NCBI RefSeq assembly: GCF_000383675.1
Contig: NZ_KB911826.1
Location: forward strand, 62,001-126,000
DNA from: Terracoccus sp. 273MFTsu3.1
GTDB taxonomy: Bacteria > Actinomycetota > Actinomycetes > Actinomycetales > Dermatophilaceae
Direction of reading: 5' to 3'
DNA length: 64,000 bases
The position numbers and the translations under genes were made by a program. The notes under the pieces were generated by a model, which did no database searches, was not told the DNA's origin, and saw nothing but the letters and a program-made list of their open reading frames with translations. Positions 61,937 to 64,000 of this stretch are shown piece by piece (positions within the stretch are counted from its first letter, which is position 1; each line of letters opens with the position of its first letter).

Positions 61937-62455
61937 GTGGAGTTCGACGTCACCATCGAGATCCCGCGCGGACAGCGCAACAAGTACGAGGTCGACCACG
62001 AGACCGGTCGGATCCGCCTCGACCGCTACCTCTTCACCCCGATGGCCTACCCCGCCGACTACGGCTACATCGAGGACTCGCTCGGCGAGGACGGTGACCC
62101 CCTGGATGCTCTCGTGCTGCTGCCCGAGCCGGTCTTCCCCGGTGTCGTCGTCGAGGCCCGCCCGATCGGTGTCTTCCACATGACCGACGAAGCCGGCGGT
62201 GACGACAAGGTGCTCTGCGTGCCCGTCGACCCGCGCACCGCCGACGTCCAGGACATCTCCGACGTCAGCACGTTCACGCTCGACGAGATCCAGCACTTCT
62301 TCGAGCGCTACAAGGACCTCGAGCCCGGCAAGCACGTCGAGGGCTCCGACTGGGGCAACCGCGAGGCCGCCGAGAAGATCATCGGCGAGGCCTTCGACCG
62401 CGCCAAGGAGCAGGGCACCTCGACCGCCCGCTGGGCGATGCCGCAGGGGCACTGA
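61937..62455 (+). CDS. ppa: Inorganic pyrophosphatase
   Basis: 172 aa family-I enzyme. [37 protein letters not shown] (active-site Asp cluster, read as two segments) and VEGSDWG are intact. It hydrolyses pyrophosphate in the cytoplasm. GTG at 61937 follows AAGGGGAAG. It is divergent from dacB across 156 bp that carry both promoters. Confidence 0.97.
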   Translation: MEFDVTIEIPRGQRNKYEVDHETGRIRLDRYLFTPMAYPADYGYIEDSLGEDGDPLDALVLLPEPVFPGVVVEARPIGVFHMTDEAGGDDKVLCVPVDPRTADVQDISDVSTFTLDEIQHFFERYKDLEPGKHVEGSDWGNREAAEKIIGEAFDRAKEQGTSTARWAMPQGH

Positions 62456-62486
62456 GCCCGCACGACCCGTCCGGCCCTCCGTCACC

Positions 62487-63443
62487 TCACCCGAGGAGGC
62501 GGAGGGTCAGCCACGTCGCGAGCGTGAAGACCGCGACGGTGGCCGCCGCGAGACCGACGAGCGCCCCGCCGGCCCAGGTGCCCACGGGAGCCGTCTCCGC
62601 CGCACCCGTCGCGAGCCGATGGCGTATGCCGTCCAGCCGGTCCGCGAGCTCCAGCGCGGTCCGTGGGCGGCGGGCCGGGTCGTGGGCGAGGGCCGAGCGG
62701 AGCAGCTCGTCGAGGTCGCGGGGGGTGCCGGCGACGGGAGCTACGGGCGACGGGGTGAGCTTCGGGTCGCGGGTGGCGATGCTGAGGAGGCCGTCGTCGA
62801 CGGCATACGGCGACCTCCCGGTCAGGAGCGCGTACGTCACGGCCGCGGCGGCGTAGACGTCGGCGCGCTCGTCGAATCCCTTGGTGCCATGGGCCTGCTC
62901 GGGCGCCATGTAGGCCGGGGTGCCGGCGGTCACGGTGAGACCCGAGGACTCGGCGAGAGCCTTGGCCATGCCGAGGTCGGCGATGACGACGTGGTCGCGC
63001 CCACCGCGGTCGGTCAGGAGCAGGTTGCCGGGCTTGACGTCGCGGTGGACGACACCGTGCTCGTGGAGCACGTGCAGGCCACGGGCCGCGTCGGCCCCGA
63101 TGGCGAGGGCGCGCGCGGGGTCGCGGGCCTCGTCCGACGCAACGACCGCCCGGAGGACGTCGGCGACCGTGCCGCCGTCGACGTAGTCCATGACGAAGTA
63201 CGGGCGCCCGTCGTCGAGCTCACCGAGATCGTGCACACGCACCACCCGGTCGTCGGAGAGCCGGCGCAGGAGCCGCGCCTCGGCGAGGAAGCGATGACGG
63301 ATGTCGAGGTCGGAGCTCCAGTTGTCGGCGAGGACCTTGATCGCCACGGGGACGGCGAGATCGGGGTCGTGCGCGAGCCAGACGGTCGCGAAGGCCCCGG
63401 CGCCCAGTCGGTGCCGGAGCTGGTAGCGACCGATAGCCTCCAT
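62487..63443 (-). CDS. Serine/threonine protein kinase with C-terminal membrane helix
   Basis: 318 aa. P-loop LGAGAFATVWLA, VAIKVLAD (catalytic Lys), catalytic HRDVKPGN (about residue 133), magnesium motif DLG in place of DFG, and the APE motif in MAPEQAHG. A single helix near 285-310 (GALVGLAAATVAVFTLATW) anchors it; the extracellular part is very short, so it lacks a PASTA sensor. The ATG at 63443 has CATGAT ending six bases upstream. It faces away from the sigma-factor gene. Substrate unknown. Confidence 0.88.
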   Translation of the reverse strand: MEAIGRYQLRHRLGAGAFATVWLAHDPDLAVPVAIKVLADNWSSDLDIRHRFLAEARLLRRLSDDRVVRVHDLGELDDGRPYFVMDYVDGGTVADVLRAVVASDEARDPARALAIGADAARGLHVLHEHGVVHRDVKPGNLLLTDRGGRDHVVIADLGMAKALAESSGLTVTAGTPAYMAPEQAHGTKGFDERADVYAAAAVTYALLTGRSPYAVDDGLLSIATRDPKLTPSPVAPVAGTPRDLDELLRSALAHDPARRPRTALELADRLDGIRHRLATGAAETAPVGTWAGGALVGLAAATVAVFTLATWLTLRLLG

Positions 63444-63505
63444 CGCGTCATCATGGCCCATCCGCTGCGGCGGGCGGGCTCCGGGTCAGGGGAACGGAGC
63501 ACATC

Positions 63506-64000
63506 GTGCTGCACGACGACACGCCGGAGGTGGAGTCGCTCGAACGGCTGCGGCTCGCGGCGCTCGAGGGCGACGGGCGGGCCCTCGACGACCTCGTGAG
63601 GGCGCTCGAACCGCTCGTGATGCGGCGCTGCGCCCGGCTCCTGCCACACCGTCCGGACGCCGAGGAGGCCTGCCAGGACGCGCTCGTCGCCGTGGCCTCG
63701 AAGCTCGGGTCCTTCTCGGGGAGCGGGTCGTTCGTCGGCTGGGTCACGGTCATCGCCTCCAACAGCGCCCGCTCGACCTACCGCTCGCTCAAGCGTCGCG
63801 GCTCGGAGCAGGCAGTGGCCGTGATGCCCGAGGCGCTCGACCCGCGGACGACGAGCGTCATGGCCGGCTCACGCGTCGACCTCATGGAGGCGCTCGACGC
63901 GATGGAGGCCGCCAAGCCCCACCTCGTCGAGTCCTTCGTGCTCCGCGACCTCGGTCAGCTGCCCTACGACGAGGTCGCCGCCATCACCGGCGTCCCGCTC
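63506..64000 (+). CDS. ECF-type RNA polymerase sigma factor, 3' end beyond window
   Basis: 165 codons are visible. The peptide runs from a GTG (GGAG seven bases upstream) through region 2 (LVMRRCARLLPHRPDAEEAC, DALVAVASKLGSFSGSGSF) and a DNA-melting-like stretch (GWVTVIASNSARSTYRSLK), then a linker to region 4 (SFVLRDLGQLPYDEVAAITGV), which is the start of the -35-binding helix. This is the ECF layout. It is back to back with the membrane kinase, which may phosphorylate or otherwise control it. Anti-sigma genes are not visible. Confidence 0.8.
   Translation, partial: MLHDDTPEVESLERLRLAALEGDGRALDDLVRALEPLVMRRCARLLPHRPDAEEACQDALVAVASKLGSFSGSGSFVGWVTVIASNSARSTYRSLKRRGSEQAVAVMPEALDPRTTSVMAGSRVDLMEALDAMEAAKPHLVESFVLRDLGQLPYDEVAAITGVPL

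Larger units (their letters stand above)
760..62807. repeat. Dispersed heptamer GGCATAC/GTATGCC (about 42 copies)
   Basis: Copies counted by eye lie near 760, 951, 2046, 2597, 4146, 5597, 7005, 9902, 9998, 12538, 15269, 17047, 18263, 22270, 22876, 24820, 26116, 27687, 29162, 29607, 31337, 32838, 33988, 34435, 38376, 38620, 40162, 42633, 43294, 45880, 47112, 49080, 53669, 54895, 56527, 56695, 57744, 58483, 61110, 61685, 62622 and 62800. About half lie on each strand. The most common full form is ACGGCATACG or its complement. Confidence 0.75.

Noticed and set aside
56186-62455. A 2089-codon open frame on the plus strand, and other very long frames (for example 22816-26037 minus).
   Set aside because: They are antisense shadows of real genes, kept open by GC codon bias; only the ppa part (61937-62455) and the ligase part (22816-23763) show family motifs.
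1-64000. GGCATAC as a KOPS/FtsK-type polar chromosome signal.
   Set aside because: The two orientations are about equally frequent and intermixed along the window, with no strand bias.

Overview
The window is high-GC DNA (roughly 70-72% by eye) from an actinobacterium. Lineage markers visible in the sequence are Lsr2, DisA next to RadA, a Ku/LigD end-joining pair, a mycothiol-dependent (MDMPI-type) fold protein, a DUF2342 zinc metalloprotease and the ppa-dacB-DUF2342-tilS-hpt ... ftsH-folE-folP-folBK-DUF3180 neighbourhood. The gene set fits the Intrasporangiaceae/Dermacoccaceae part of the Micrococcales, but that is inference because no rRNA is present. No tRNA, rRNA, IS element, prophage or CRISPR array was found.

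Layout. 1-6 kb: start of a proline dehydrogenase gene, a lipoprotein/MDMPI pair, a lactate-2-monooxygenase-type flavoprotein, a secreted Fn3-like protein, and an overlapping methyltransferase/deaminase pair. 6-7 kb: a broken AbiEi/DUF559-type gene. 7-10 kb: clpC with a strong terminator. 10-14 kb: an ABC/FtsX exporter, an LCP-family lipoprotein and N-acetylglutamate synthase. 14-17 kb: a three-gene ABC-2 exporter on the minus strand and a PPOX protein. 17-21 kb: mutY, disA, radA. 21-25 kb: lsr2, then LigD polymerase and LigD ligase divergent from ku. 25-35 kb: CoA-transferase, SDR, TIM-barrel isomerase, ppx, a tetR-ABC-permease operon, an ankyrin protein, a Cys-rich protein/methyltransferase pair and a flavin monooxygenase. 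35-43 kb: a LuxR/TPR regulator and a DUF2520-panC-panD-nadB-nadC cofactor cluster. 42-49 kb: MidA-type methyltransferase, CopC, VOC protein, P450, a solitary NuoD and two lipoproteins. 48-62 kb: folate operon, ftsH, an inserted Tet(M)-like GTPase plus DUF1028 gene, hpt, tilS, DUF2342 protease, dacB, ppa. 62-64 kb: a Ser/Thr kinase back to back with an ECF-type sigma factor cut by the window edge.

How the genes work together. Two coherent biosynthetic blocks stand out: folate (FolE, FolP, FolB-FolK fusion) and pantothenate plus NAD (PanC, PanD, NadB, NadC; PanD and NadB both consume L-aspartate). DNA-integrity functions cluster as MutY-DisA-RadA and LigD-Ku. Proteostasis is represented by ClpC and FtsH.

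The most unusual material is non-coding. (1) Three intergenic arrays of a CACTCGAGTG palindrome repeat with an exact 22-bp period and are built as two head-to-head half arrays; one supplies the last codons and stop of a gene. (2) The heptamer GGCATAC/GTATGCC occurs about 42 times on both strands, several times the composition expectation, and in four genes it contains the start codon. (3) A recurrent NANNNT hexamer ends 6-8 nt before many start codons that lack a Shine-Dalgarno, which suggests widespread leaderless transcription; at ku/ligD the two divergent hexamers overlap each other. (4) A second intergenic repeat family, a candidate TetR operator inside an operon, and a possible leader peptide ahead of the Tet(M)-like gene complete the picture.
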